Source: Porphyrobacter sp. GA68 (GTDB lineage: Bacteria > Pseudomonadota > Alphaproteobacteria > Sphingomonadales > Sphingomonadaceae). From it: DNA of 64,000 nucleotides. The DNA is taken from NCBI RefSeq assembly GCF_022605525.1, contig NZ_JAKQYJ010000003.1, forward strand, positions 52,508 through 116,507, read 5' to 3'. The notes under the pieces are model-generated. The model was given only the letters and a program-made list of their open reading frames with translations. It had not been told where the DNA came from and ran no database searches. Every line of letters begins with the position of its first letter. The stretch's first letter is position 1. Positions 1-8,357 of the stretch are shown one piece after another. The translations under genes were made by a program, and so were the position numbers.

Positions 1-42
1 TTGCCGGCGGACGCATCCCAGCTGGAGCTCTTGATGCAATAA
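1..42 (+). CDS. 3' end of an upstream gene (partial)
   Basis: Reading frame 1 is open from the window edge to a TAA at 40-42, giving a 13-residue tail. The stop overlaps the first base pairs of a strong terminator, as expected for the end of a real gene. In repABC-type plasmids the gene before repC is repB, but 13 residues are too few to identify it, so that is only a possibility. Confidence 0.35.
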   Translation: MPADASQLELLMQ

Positions 43-72
43 AAAAGGCCCGGTTGCCGCCGGGCCTTTTTT
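41..72 (+). terminator. Bidirectional rho-independent terminator
   Basis: A perfect 13-bp inverted repeat (AAAAAAGGCCCGG at 41-53, its complement at 60-72) with a 6-nt loop. It has an A-run before and a T-run after the GC stem, so it can act in both directions. It directly follows the stop at 40-42. Confidence 0.85.
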
Positions 73-241
73 CAAATCCTGTCTGGAGGATCGTCCTGTC
101 GACGCCCCTCTTAGAGACAGACCGGATTTGGCGCAAGCGATTTTGCGCACAGCTGAGCTGTGCCTGCTCGCGAACCGCCGAATGAGCCGCCGACCGGAAC
201 CTGGTCGGCATGTCGAAGGAAGGAGGGAACGGCCACAGACC

Positions 242-320
242 AAAAAAACCCGGCCAATGGCCGGGCTTTGTGAGGGTGACGCTTGGGAGAGCGACCGGTT
301 GGGTCGTCCCCAGCTGAAAT
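242..320 (-). ncRNA. Candidate antisense RNA controlling repC
   Basis: A hairpin (CCCGGCC 249-255, loop AAT, GGCCGGG 259-265) is followed on the minus strand by seven T residues (242-248), so it is a terminator for leftward transcription although no leftward gene lies nearby. About 50-100 bp upstream on the minus strand there is a TTGCCA box (around 350-355) with a poor -10 candidate 17 bp on. RepC initiators are known to be controlled by a short counter-transcribed RNA encoded upstream of repC. Position, orientation and terminator fit; the promoter is weak and the 5' end is a guess. Confidence 0.35.
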
Positions 321-429
321 ACGCATCGCCTACCTAGGCTCCCGCCCGAAAAATGGCAAGCCCGAACCGTGATTCCCACGGCGATGGCCTGTGTCTGCGG
401 CCGCTCCTTGATCGCGAGGGAGCGAAGGG

Positions 430-1791
430 ATGAGTATTGCCGAAAACGATGCCCGCAGGGGCGTATCAGGGGGAATCGGGAGCCTGTTGCCGATCCTCCC
501 GATGTTCGACTGTGAACCTCTCGGGCTGGAGCTTCCGGCGCCGATGAAAACTGGCGGCGACAGATCTGAGTGGGAGGGCCTCGTCGCCGCGCGACTTGCC
601 ATGCTCCCGGCAATCCCAGACGCCGCGCGCGGGAAGGCCGTCCGCGATCGCGTCCTTCGAGCCGCGCTGTTTCTCGAACGGCATGGCACAGTCTCGCACC
701 CGTCAACGCGCAGCCAATGGCGCAATATCGTCTCGCTCCTGAAGCTCACAGCTTGCGATGCGGACTTCTGGTCTCCGACCGGGCCTGTCGTGGGGATTGA
801 CGACGCGCAGCTGCAGGAACGCACCGGCCTGCAGAACCCGGGCCGGATGTTCCGCCAGCTGGAGAAGCACGGCCTGGTCATGCGCTGGAACAGCAAACGC
901 AACGGCCGACGGCATTGGCGCCGCAGATTCGACGGCACGGTCGATGCCTCGGGCTGGTCCCTCGCCCCTCTCATCTTTCTGGTCGATGCGATCGAGCTGC
1001 TCGTCGACGAAGAACACGAACGGCTGCGACTGCGCTGCGAGCTGCCCCAGCGGATCACAGTGGCCCTCGAGGCGATCAGGCGCATACTCCTGTCGGGCGC
1101 CATTGGCGCCGAGGATGCCGTACTAGCCGAGGGCAAGGCGGCCGACCTCGCGAAGGAGCGCGACAACGCGCGCAAAGGGCGTCTGGAGCGCCTTCAGGCC
1201 GCCGCCGCACACGCCGAAGCGCTTCTCCACGGCCTTCTCTCACAGGCGATCCCTGGCGATCGCAAAGTGCCACGGGACGAAAATGGTCTGGTCCAACGAG
1301 ACGAGTCTGTTCCCGCCTATACAAACGATCACTCAACGTCAGTCACTGTAGATGGCTTGGCAGAAGGGCGTAGCGGCGATCGTGGTCCGTCGTCTCAAGC
1401 GTCGGAACAGGACGACCGGTTCGGGATCAAGAGAAGCGGGTTCGAATGGACCGAAGTCCCTCACCTCTTCCCCTTCATCGACGGTCTGGTGCAGATCAAA
1501 GAGCGCGACATGCGCCGCACCGCCTTTGCGATCGGCGCGATGATCAACGTCGAGGCCAACACGGTCGACCGAGCCGTGAAGGCGATCGGGGCTGATGCAA
1601 CCGCCCTGTGCCTCCTCATCGCGGGACAGCATTTCGTCCAAGGCGACATCCGCCGGACCACCGAAATCTACTTCCGCGGCATGCTGAAACGCGCGCGCGA
1701 GGATGACCTCAACATCGGGCACACGCTCTTTGGCCGCCGCGAATCGTTGGGTTTGCATCGCGTGAAGAGTAAAAAGGGCTCGAGCCTGTGA
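430..1791 (+). CDS. repC: RepC-like plasmid replication initiator
   Basis: A 453-residue protein resembling the RP-C (RepC) family that initiates replication of alphaproteobacterial plasmids. Residues about 95-185 carry the winged-helix DNA-binding part: a recognition-helix-like segment (GRMFRQLEKHGLVMRW), then NGRRHWRRRF and SGWSLAPL, which match the family pattern NGKRYARR...GFDLSPL. A hydrophilic linker near residues 300-335 separates a C-terminal domain. In this family the origin usually lies inside repC; I could not place it. The start has a good ribosome site (GAGCGAAGGG). It is preceded by a long leader with a candidate antisense RNA. The sequence is diverged from classical RepC, so the family call is firm but not certain. 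Confidence 0.75.
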   Translation: MSIAENDARRGVSGGIGSLLPILPMFDCEPLGLELPAPMKTGGDRSEWEGLVAARLAMLPAIPDAARGKAVRDRVLRAALFLERHGTVSHPSTRSQWRNIVSLLKLTACDADFWSPTGPVVGIDDAQLQERTGLQNPGRMFRQLEKHGLVMRWNSKRNGRRHWRRRFDGTVDASGWSLAPLIFLVDAIELLVDEEHERLRLRCELPQRITVALEAIRRILLSGAIGAEDAVLAEGKAADLAKERDNARKGRLERLQAAAAHAEALLHGLLSQAIPGDRKVPRDENGLVQRDESVPAYTNDHSTSVTVDGLAEGRSGDRGPSSQASEQDDRFGIKRSGFEWTEVPHLFPFIDGLVQIKERDMRRTAFAIGAMINVEANTVDRAVKAIGADATALCLLIAGQHFVQGDIRRTTEIYFRGMLKRAREDDLNIGHTLFGRRESLGLHRVKSKKGSSL

Positions 1792-1869
1792 GCCGCCTGT
1801 CAACCAGCCAGAAACCGTTGGGCGATATGACGGTTAACGGTACAACAACCGCGAGGCTCATCAACGGCA

Positions 1870-2145
1870 ATGCCCATAGCTACCTCTCAGGCATGGCTTT
1901 CGCTCTACGCGGGCGTCGGTTTGGTCGTGGCGATGTGCGCCGTTTGTGCTGTCGCAAAGACTGGTTACGATCTCCGGACCGGCACGTTGCAGTTGCCCTT
2001 CTCGACATGGCGCGATCGAGTCTTGGCGGCACCCAAACTATGGTGGCGATGGCAGGTCAATTACCTGACCGGGGCTCCGGTCATTCTGCTGATCGCCGGC
2101 CTATACGCTCATCACATAGGGTTCGCGGTGCTCGGCGATGTGTAG
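1870..2145 (+). CDS. Small two-helix membrane protein
   Basis: A 91-residue hypothetical protein with two clear membrane segments, about residues 9-29 (LSLYAGVGLVVAMCAVCAVA) and 67-88 (GAPVILLIAGLYAHHIG). No recognised family. The 3' end overlaps the convergent transglycosylase gene by 34 bp. There is no strong ribosome site at this ATG. An overlapping frame (1788-2186) lacks a protein-like composition, so this frame is preferred because of its membrane segments. Confidence 0.55.
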   Translation: MPIATSQAWLSLYAGVGLVVAMCAVCAVAKTGYDLRTGTLQLPFSTWRDRVLAAPKLWWRWQVNYLTGAPVILLIAGLYAHHIGFAVLGDV

Positions 2146-2996
2146 GCCAGGACAGCGGCTTGCCTGAATGGGTTTCGCACGACTGACGGTTGATCGGCAC
2201 GAACGAGTTCGACCTGCCGGGTCGCCCCGCTCCACGCGCTAGTGATGGTCGCCACGTAGTTCAACGTCTCAAGGATGCGCGGCACCGCGCGCCGCTGGCG
2301 AACACGTCCCGGTCCTGCGTTGTAGGCAGCCAGTGCGAGGTCGACGCGGCCGAATTCGTCGAGCTGCTCCCGCAGGTACTTTGCACCGCCGCGCAGGTTC
2401 TGGACGACGTCCCAGGGGTTGGTCACCCCGAGATAACGGGCCGTGCCTGGCATGAGCTGTGCCAGCCCCATCGCGCCGACCGGCGAAAGCGCCGTGCGAT
2501 TGTACCGGCTTTCCTGGGCTACCAACGCGTCGAACAGACCGACGGGAATGTTCTGCTCGCACGCGATCGCGGCGATCAACGGGAACAGGGCGGCCCGTCG
2601 TTGCTCCGTGGTGGCGGCGAGATCGCCTCGCGGCCGATAGACCGGCTGCGCGCAGTTGCCCGCGACGCTTCCAAGCGAACCCACCGACGGGATCGTCATG
2701 CGCCCAGTCGGAACGCCGCTCCGCATCCACAGCGGAACATCGATCCGCGAGGGCTCGACGACGTAATTGGTATCCTGAAGAACCGGCGCGCCAATCGCAC
2801 CGAAATCGGTCGCGAGCGCATTCTCCAGCGATTGGACTGATGCAGGTGGCACTTCGGTACGCGACGAGGGCCCCACATTGAGGACCACTCCGGACTCGGC
2901 CCCGTCGAAGTTCATGAGCTGAACTTGCTGAGCACTGACCGGCGCTGCGATAACCGCTGACGCCAACAGAACAGTTGCGAATGAGATCTTCATCAT
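2112..2996 (-). CDS. Lytic transglycosylase, VirB1-like
   Basis: A 294-residue exported peptidoglycan hydrolase of the SLT/VirB1 class, which cuts glycan strands so that a conjugation channel can cross the wall. A signal peptide occupies about residues 1-22, cut after APVSA. The SLT domain covers about 135-275: catalytic Glu162 in AQESRYN, then GAMGLAQLMPGTA, and NLRGGAKYL and ALAAYNAGPG further on, all family hallmarks. The start ATGATG is preceded by GGAGGGCGGG. It is the only cell-wall gene in the window and lies far from the traD/relaxase block, so its use in conjugation is inferred. Confidence 0.88.
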   Translation of the reverse strand: MMKISFATVLLASAVIAAPVSAQQVQLMNFDGAESGVVLNVGPSSRTEVPPASVQSLENALATDFGAIGAPVLQDTNYVVEPSRIDVPLWMRSGVPTGRMTIPSVGSLGSVAGNCAQPVYRPRGDLAATTEQRRAALFPLIAAIACEQNIPVGLFDALVAQESRYNRTALSPVGAMGLAQLMPGTARYLGVTNPWDVVQNLRGGAKYLREQLDEFGRVDLALAAYNAGPGRVRQRRAVPRILETLNYVATITSAWSGATRQVELVRADQPSVVRNPFRQAAVLAYTSPSTANPM

Positions 2997-3133
2997 CCCG
3001 CCCTCCGTGATAGAAAAGGCCGGTTCTTGGCTTCCTGGTCAATCCGGAAAAAAATTCCGCCCCCCTTCCCAGTCCGAGGATCGCACCGAGGCCAAAGACA
3101 GAGAGGGGTCTGAGCGGGCGAAAGGAGGCGACG

Positions 3134-3973
3134 ATGCCGATCACTGCTCGACCGCCCACCCAGGAACTGGTCAACCTTGTCGGCGCGCTCGGCGGGAAGT
3201 GGCACGGCGCGACGGCCATGTGCCGCTGCCCGAGCCATGCCGACGGGGAAGCCAGCCTATCGCTTCGACAGGGTGACCGCGGGATCCTCGTCCACTGTTT
3301 CGCCGGCTGTGCCTCGGACGATGTGCTTCGCGAATTGCGCAGGGTTCGACCGGGGCAGACCTATTCCCGCCCCGAGATCACCGAGCTGCGCGATCCAGGA
3401 CTGCTCATCACGCGAATGTGGAGCGAAGGTCGCCCGATCGCCGGTACCGCGGCCGAACGCTATCTGCTGGGGCGGCGCCTCGACCCACGCTTTGCCGACC
3501 TGCGCTATCATCCCCGGTGTCCGAAAGGCGCCAAGCCGCTCACGGTCTTCCTGCCCGCGCTGCTTGTCGGTGTTCGCAACGACGTCGGGATCACAGCGAT
3601 CCAGCGCATTTTTCTGGACCTCGAGCGCGGCGGCTATCTCGACAAAATGCTCATCGGCGAGACCGGGACGGGAAGCTGGCGCGGCATGCCGGTCACCGAC
3701 ACGCTCGCGATCGCGGAGGGCTACGAGGACGCGTCGGCCTTCATGCAGCTGCACGGCGTTCCCTGCTGGGCCGCCCTCGGAGCCAAGCGCCTCGGTCTCC
3801 TCAGCGTTCCCGCGACTGTGTCGTGCGTGATCCTCGCCGAAGACAACGGGCGCGAAGGCCGCAAGGCTGGCGGAATCGCATTTCGCGCATATCGCGATCA
3901 GGGCCTGACAGTCCGGCGAATGCCGCCGCCAAGACGATACGGCGATTGGGCCGAAGTCCTGGCGGATCAGTGA
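3134..3973 (+). CDS. Zinc-finger/toprim domain protein (plasmid primase-like)
   Basis: A 279-residue protein with the layout of phage and plasmid primase-like proteins. An N-terminal zinc-binding module (C-x-C-P-x-H near residues 32-36 and HCFAGC near 54-59) resembles the CHC2/DUF7146 type. It is followed by a Toprim domain with AEGYEDASAF (catalytic Glu) near residue 196 and the acidic motif AEDNGREGRKA near 235. Toprim domains bind Mg2+ in primases and nucleases. The start has a strong ribosome site (AAGGAGG). The gene is followed after about 70 bp by the strawberry-notch gene. The family is commonly found beside that helicase on plasmids. Confidence 0.78.
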   Translation: MPITARPPTQELVNLVGALGGKWHGATAMCRCPSHADGEASLSLRQGDRGILVHCFAGCASDDVLRELRRVRPGQTYSRPEITELRDPGLLITRMWSEGRPIAGTAAERYLLGRRLDPRFADLRYHPRCPKGAKPLTVFLPALLVGVRNDVGITAIQRIFLDLERGGYLDKMLIGETGTGSWRGMPVTDTLAIAEGYEDASAFMQLHGVPCWAALGAKRLGLLSVPATVSCVILAEDNGREGRKAGGIAFRAYRDQGLTVRRMPPPRRYGDWAEVLADQ

Positions 3974-4042
3974 AAGGGGAGAGGGAACGGGAGACTTGAG
4001 CCTGGTGTGATCTGCATCGGGCCAGCCCAGGAGTCCCGTCCC

Positions 4043-7000
4043 ATGTCCGATCTCTTCGACGCGGCCGAACAGCGCCGCTCGCCGCCACTTGCCGCCGCCC
4101 GCACCTTGGCCGAGCTGATCCTTGCCGGCCAGGCCATCACCCGCGCGGCGCTGAACGATGCGATGAAGTCCACCCACGGCGGATCCGATGCCGACGGCAA
4201 GTGGAGCCAGCGAGACAGCTTCGAAATCCTCGAACACGCTCAGGTGCTCGCACTCCGCGAACGGACTTGTGGAGCGCCCGACCGCACCACGATCAAAACG
4301 GCAATCGCCCTCGCCTCCCGCATGCCGACCCAGACAGTTCGCAGCGAGGATCAGCTGGACTGGCAGCAATTCTCGACGCCCGCCGATCTCGCCGCGATGG
4401 CTGTCTATCTCGCGCAGCCCCTGCCTGACGACATTGTCCTCGAACCGAGCGCCGGCAACGGCCTTTTGGTCGCTCATCTTCCGCGCGTGAAGGAACTGCA
4501 GCTCAACGAGCTCGATCCCGCACGCCGGTCGCGGCTTGCCGACAGCTTTCCGGGCACCGTCATCACCGGGCACGACGGCGCTGCTATTCCGACGCTGCTG
4601 GCAAAATCGGCGCGCCCTTCCCTCATCCTCATGAACCCGCCGTTCTCACGTTCGCTCGGGCGCGGTGCCGACCATCTTGCAGCGGTCCGCCACCTCGCCG
4701 CAGCGATCCGGCATCTGCGGGGCGGAGGCCGTCTGGTCGCGATCATGCCCGACTGGTTCACCACCTCCGCGAAAATGGGCGACATTCTCAAGACGACGCT
4801 GGCACCGATGACGGTCCGCACGTCGCTCCGACTGGAACGCGCCTACACGAAGCACGGCACGGGCATCGCCGTCCGTCTCTACGTGATGGACAAGATCCCC
4901 GGCGATCGTCTTCCGTCCACCATCCAGCGCCAGACCACGGCCGCGCTGCTCGACACTGTCGAGCCGACCCCGCGCTGTGCCCTCATCCCCGAACGAGCCC
5001 CCTCCCCCGCTGCGCCCAAGGCGGTGTCCTTGTTCGGCAGCGCCCGCAGGGCAAAGCCTGCCGAGCCGCGCACCTTCCGCGCACCCGTGCGCAACAACGT
5101 CCTGCCGGTCGCCTACGAGGCGCTCGAGACTCCCGCCGCGTTGTTGGAACAGACCGGGGTCTATCTGCCCTATCGGCCGAGCCGGATCGTGTTCACCGCC
5201 GCTGGCGAACACCCGACGGCGCTTGTCGAGTCGGTGGCGATGGGCTCCATCCCCGCCCCCATCCCCAACCACGTTCCGCACCTGCCCGAGCGGACGGTCA
5301 GCGAACGCTTGCTGTCGGCTTCCCAGCTGGAAACCGTCGTGTACGCCGGGAGCGCGTGGACGCAATGGATCCCCGGCAGCTTCCGACCCGATAAGGAAGG
5401 CGTTGGGCTGCTGCTCGACGAGAATGGCGCACGGTATCGCAAGGGCTTCTTCCTCGGCGATGGCACCGGCGCCGGCAAGGGACGCCAGGTCGCTGCGGTC
5501 GTTCTCGACAATTGGCTGCAAGGTCGCCGCCGCGCGATCTGGATCTCGAAGAACGAACCTCTGCTCGACGACGCCCGTCGCGACTGGACCGCGCTGGGCG
5601 GGATCGCGGCCGACGTGCAATCGCTCTCGCGCTGGAAGATCGATCAGCCGATCACTCTCGACGAGGGCGTGCTGTTCGTCAGCTATCCGACGCTGCGGTC
5701 GATGCGCGGTGACGCGAGCCGCTTGGAGCAGATCATCCAGTGGGCGGGAGACGATTTCGAGGGCGTCATCGCCTTCGACGAAGCCCACGAGATGGGCGGT
5801 GTTGCCGGCGGCGAAGGTGCTATGGGAACCAAGAAGGGTTCGCAGCAGGGCATCGCCGGCGTTCTCCTGCAGAACAGACTCCCCGCCGCGCGCGTGCTTT
5901 ACGCCTCGGCCACCGGCGCATCCGAAGTCAACAACCTCGCCTACGCCGTCCGTCTCGGACTGTGGGGTCCGGAAACGGCCTTCGCGAATCGCGAGGCGTT
6001 CATCTCGTCGATCCGTCAGGGCGGGATCGCGGCCATGGAACTGGTTGCCCGCGACCTGAAGGCAACCGGCCTCTACATGGCGCGCGCCCTGTCCTTTGCC
6101 GGCGTCGAGTACGAGATCCTGCGGCACGAGCTCACCGAGGAGCAAATCGCGATCTACGACACTTACGCCGACGCATGGAGCATCATCCACCGCAACATGG
6201 AAGCGGCGCTCGAACTGACCGGCGTGGTCGACGAACTCGACAAGTCGACGCTCAACTCGGGCGCGAAGGCGGCGGCACGTTCCCGCTTCGAAAGCACGAA
6301 GCAGCGCTTCTTCGGGCAGGTGCTTCTGGCCATGAAGCTGCCGACCGTGATCGCCGCTGTCGAACAGCATATCGCCGACGGCACCTCGGTCGTCCTGCAG
6401 CTTGTCACCACAGCGGAGTCGATCCTGACACGGCACTTGAACGAACTGTCTCCGGAAGAACGCGCCGATCCGGAGCTTGAGCTCAGCCCGATCGAATACG
6501 TCATCGACTACCTCACGCGCGCCTTCCCGACCCGCCAGATGGAAACCTATACGGATGACACGGGCGAGGTCCGCTCGCGGCCAATGTTCGACGCCGCCGG
6601 CAATCCCGTCGTCAATCCCGAGGCGGAGGCGAAGCGCGCCGAACTGATCGAGCATCTGTGCGCCCTCCCCCCGATCAAGGCGGCGCTCGACGCGATCCTC
6701 GAGCGGTTCGGTCACGACAACGTCGCCGAGGTCACCGGCAGGACCAAGCGTCTCGTGCCCACCGGCCACGGCGGCCAGAAGCTGGAAACACGCACCACCC
6801 GGTCGACCCAGGCCGACGCAGCGGCGTTCATGGAGGGCACGAAGCGCATCCTGATCTTCTCGGATGCGGGCGGCACTGGCCGGTCTTATCACGCCAGTCT
6901 CGACGTGCCGAACCAGCAGCAGCGCGTCCATCTGCTCCTGGAACCGGGCTGGAGAGCCGACAGGGCCATCCAGGGCCTCGGGCGGACCCACCGGACACAT

Positions 7001-8284
7001 CAGGCCTGCTCACCCCTGTTCCGGCCCGTTACGACGTCCTGCAAGGGCGAGCTGCGCTTCACATCGACGATCGCGCGGCGCCTCGACAGCCTCGGTGCGC
7101 TGACGCGCGGCCAGCGCCAGACCGGCGGACAGAACCTGTTCGATCCGGCAGACAATCTCGAGAGCGATTACGCGAAGTCGGCGCTTATCACCTGGTTCCA
7201 TCTCCTTGTCGGGGGCAAGCTGACCAGCATCAACTTCGCCGAATTCACCGAGCGGACCGGTCTGGAGCTCACCGACAGTGACGGCATCCTGAAGGAGGAT
7301 CTGCCGCCCATCCAGCGCTGGCTCAACCGTCTGCTGGCGCTCCCCATCGGCCTGCAGAACCTGATCTTCGACGAGTTCCTGGCCCTGGTCGAAACACGCG
7401 TGGCGGCCGCCCGCGAGGCAGGCACGCTCGACGTGGGTGTCGAGACCATGCCCGTGGAAACCGCCACCGTCCTCGAGGACACAGTGTTGCGCACCGATCC
7501 GGTGAGCGGAGCCACCTCGCACCTCCTGACGATCGAAGTCGCACGGCGCCGGCATCCGGTCAGCCTCGAACGAGCGATCCGCATCGCCGACAGCGACAGC
7601 ACAGCGCGATTCGTCAGGAATGGACGTTCGGGCAAGGTCGCCTTGAGCACCAAGGCTCGCTCGGGCATGACCGACGACGGCACATCGGTCCCGCGCATCG
7701 AGCTCATGCGGCCGACCCGGCGCGAATATCTCCGCGAGTTCGATATGTTCGAATCCGCGTGGGAACCCTGCTCGCGAAAGACCTTCGAAGAGGGGTGGAC
7801 CGCCGAAGCCGAGGAGGCAGCCACACGGCTCGACCATGAAACCGTCCAGCTGGCGACCGGCCTCCTCCTGCCCATCTGGTCCGCCCTGCCCTCTGACCAC
7901 CTTGAGGTGAACCGGATCGTTGACGCCGAAGGTCGTTCGTGGCTCGGCCGCATCGTGTTCCCGAAGGACGCCGCGAAGCTGCTGACGACGCTGGGCGTCG
8001 AGCAGACCTCGTCACTCACGCCTGCGCAGATCACGGCAGCGGTAGTCGGCGGCAGCGCGATGCCCATCCAGAGGCCCTTCCCCTGCGAGTTGAAACGCTC
8101 GCGCGTGAACGGTTCGCCCCGCATCGAGATCGTCGGCGCGCCGGCGAGCCAGCTCCCCTGGCTGAAGTCGCTCGGGTGTTTCAGCGAGATCATCTCGTAC
8201 CGCACGCGGGTCTTCGTCCCCGCGGAACGCGCTTCGGAGATCATCGAGCGGTTGGTCGCCTCCACCAATCCGGAGGCGGCCTGA
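4043..8284 (+). CDS. Strawberry-notch-type methylase-helicase
   Basis: A 1413-residue protein joining an adenine-methylase-like N-terminus to an SF2 helicase of the strawberry-notch type. SAM-binding VLEPSAGNGL is near residue 132 and catalytic-type NPPF near 197. Helicase motifs follow: Walker A GDGTGAGKGRQ (about 473), Walker B FDEAHE (about 577), YASATG (about 630) and motif VI GLGRTHRTHQ (about 975). The start at 4043 (MSDLFDAAEQ) is chosen over an in-frame ATG at 4007 because CCAGGAG sits just before it. Such proteins are typical of large conjugative plasmids and phages; their biochemical role is not settled, though the domains suggest DNA remodelling or modification. Confidence 0.85.
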   Translation: MSDLFDAAEQRRSPPLAAARTLAELILAGQAITRAALNDAMKSTHGGSDADGKWSQRDSFEILEHAQVLALRERTCGAPDRTTIKTAIALASRMPTQTVRSEDQLDWQQFSTPADLAAMAVYLAQPLPDDIVLEPSAGNGLLVAHLPRVKELQLNELDPARRSRLADSFPGTVITGHDGAAIPTLLAKSARPSLILMNPPFSRSLGRGADHLAAVRHLAAAIRHLRGGGRLVAIMPDWFTTSAKMGDILKTTLAPMTVRTSLRLERAYTKHGTGIAVRLYVMDKIPGDRLPSTIQRQTTAALLDTVEPTPRCALIPERAPSPAAPKAVSLFGSARRAKPAEPRTFRAPVRNNVLPVAYEALETPAALLEQTGVYLPYRPSRIVFTAAGEHPTALVESVAMGSIPAPIPNHVPHLPERTVSERLLSASQLETVVYAGSAWTQWIPGSFRPDKEGVGLLLDENGARYRKGFFLGDGTGAGKGRQVAAVVLDNWLQGRRRAIWISKNEPLLDDARRDWTALGGIAADVQSLSRWKIDQPITLDEGVLFVSYPTLRSMRGDASRLEQIIQWAGDDFEGVIAFDEAHEMGGVAGGEGAMGTKKGSQQGIAGVLLQNRLPAARVLYASATGASEVNNLAYAVRLGLWGPETAFANREAFISSIRQGGIAAMELVARDLKATGLYMARALSFAGVEYEILRHELTEEQIAIYDTYADAWSIIHRNMEAALELTGVVDELDKSTLNSGAKAAARSRFESTKQRFFGQVLLAMKLPTVIAAVEQHIADGTSVVLQLVTTAESILTRHLNELSPEERADPELELSPIEYVIDYLTRAFPTRQMETYTDDTGEVRSRPMFDAAGNPVVNPEAEAKRAELIEHLCALPPIKAALDAILERFGHDNVAEVTGRTKRLVPTGHGGQKLETRTTRSTQADAAAFMEGTKRILIFSDAGGTGRSYHASLDVPNQQQRVHLLLEPGWRADRAIQGLGRTHRTHQACSPLFRPVTTSCKGELRFTSTIARRLDSLGALTRGQRQTGGQNLFDPADNLESDYAKSALITWFHLLVGGKLTSINFAEFTERTGLELTDSDGILKEDLPPIQRWLNRLLALPIGLQNLIFDEFLALVETRVAAAREAGTLDVGVETMPVETATVLEDTVLRTDPVSGATSHLLTIEVARRRHPVSLERAIRIADSDSTARFVRNGRSGKVALSTKARSGMTDDGTSVPRIELMRPTRREYLREFDMFESAWEPCSRKTFEEGWTAEAEEAATRLDHETVQLATGLLLPIWSALPSDHLEVNRIVDAEGRSWLGRIVFPKDAAKLLTTLGVEQTSSLTPAQITAAVVGGSAMPIQRPFPCELKRSRVNGSPRIEIVGAPASQLPWLKSLGCFSEIISYRTRVFVPAERASEIIERLVASTNPEAA

Positions 8285-8357
8285 AGAGGAAAGACGAGGG
8301 GGATCGGGAAAGGTGTCCGGTGAAGGTTTCGCCGGGCCATCCACCAGGAGAAGACCG

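Noticed and set aside
1788..2186. Alternative gene over 1870-2145 in another frame
   Set aside because: Arg-rich and low in hydrophobic residues, typical of a shadow frame; the 1870 frame encodes two clear membrane segments.
4646..7000. Long minus-strand open frame of 784 codons
   Set aside because: It is antisense to the strawberry-notch gene. High GC suppresses stops; it has no recognisable motif, while the plus strand has a full set.
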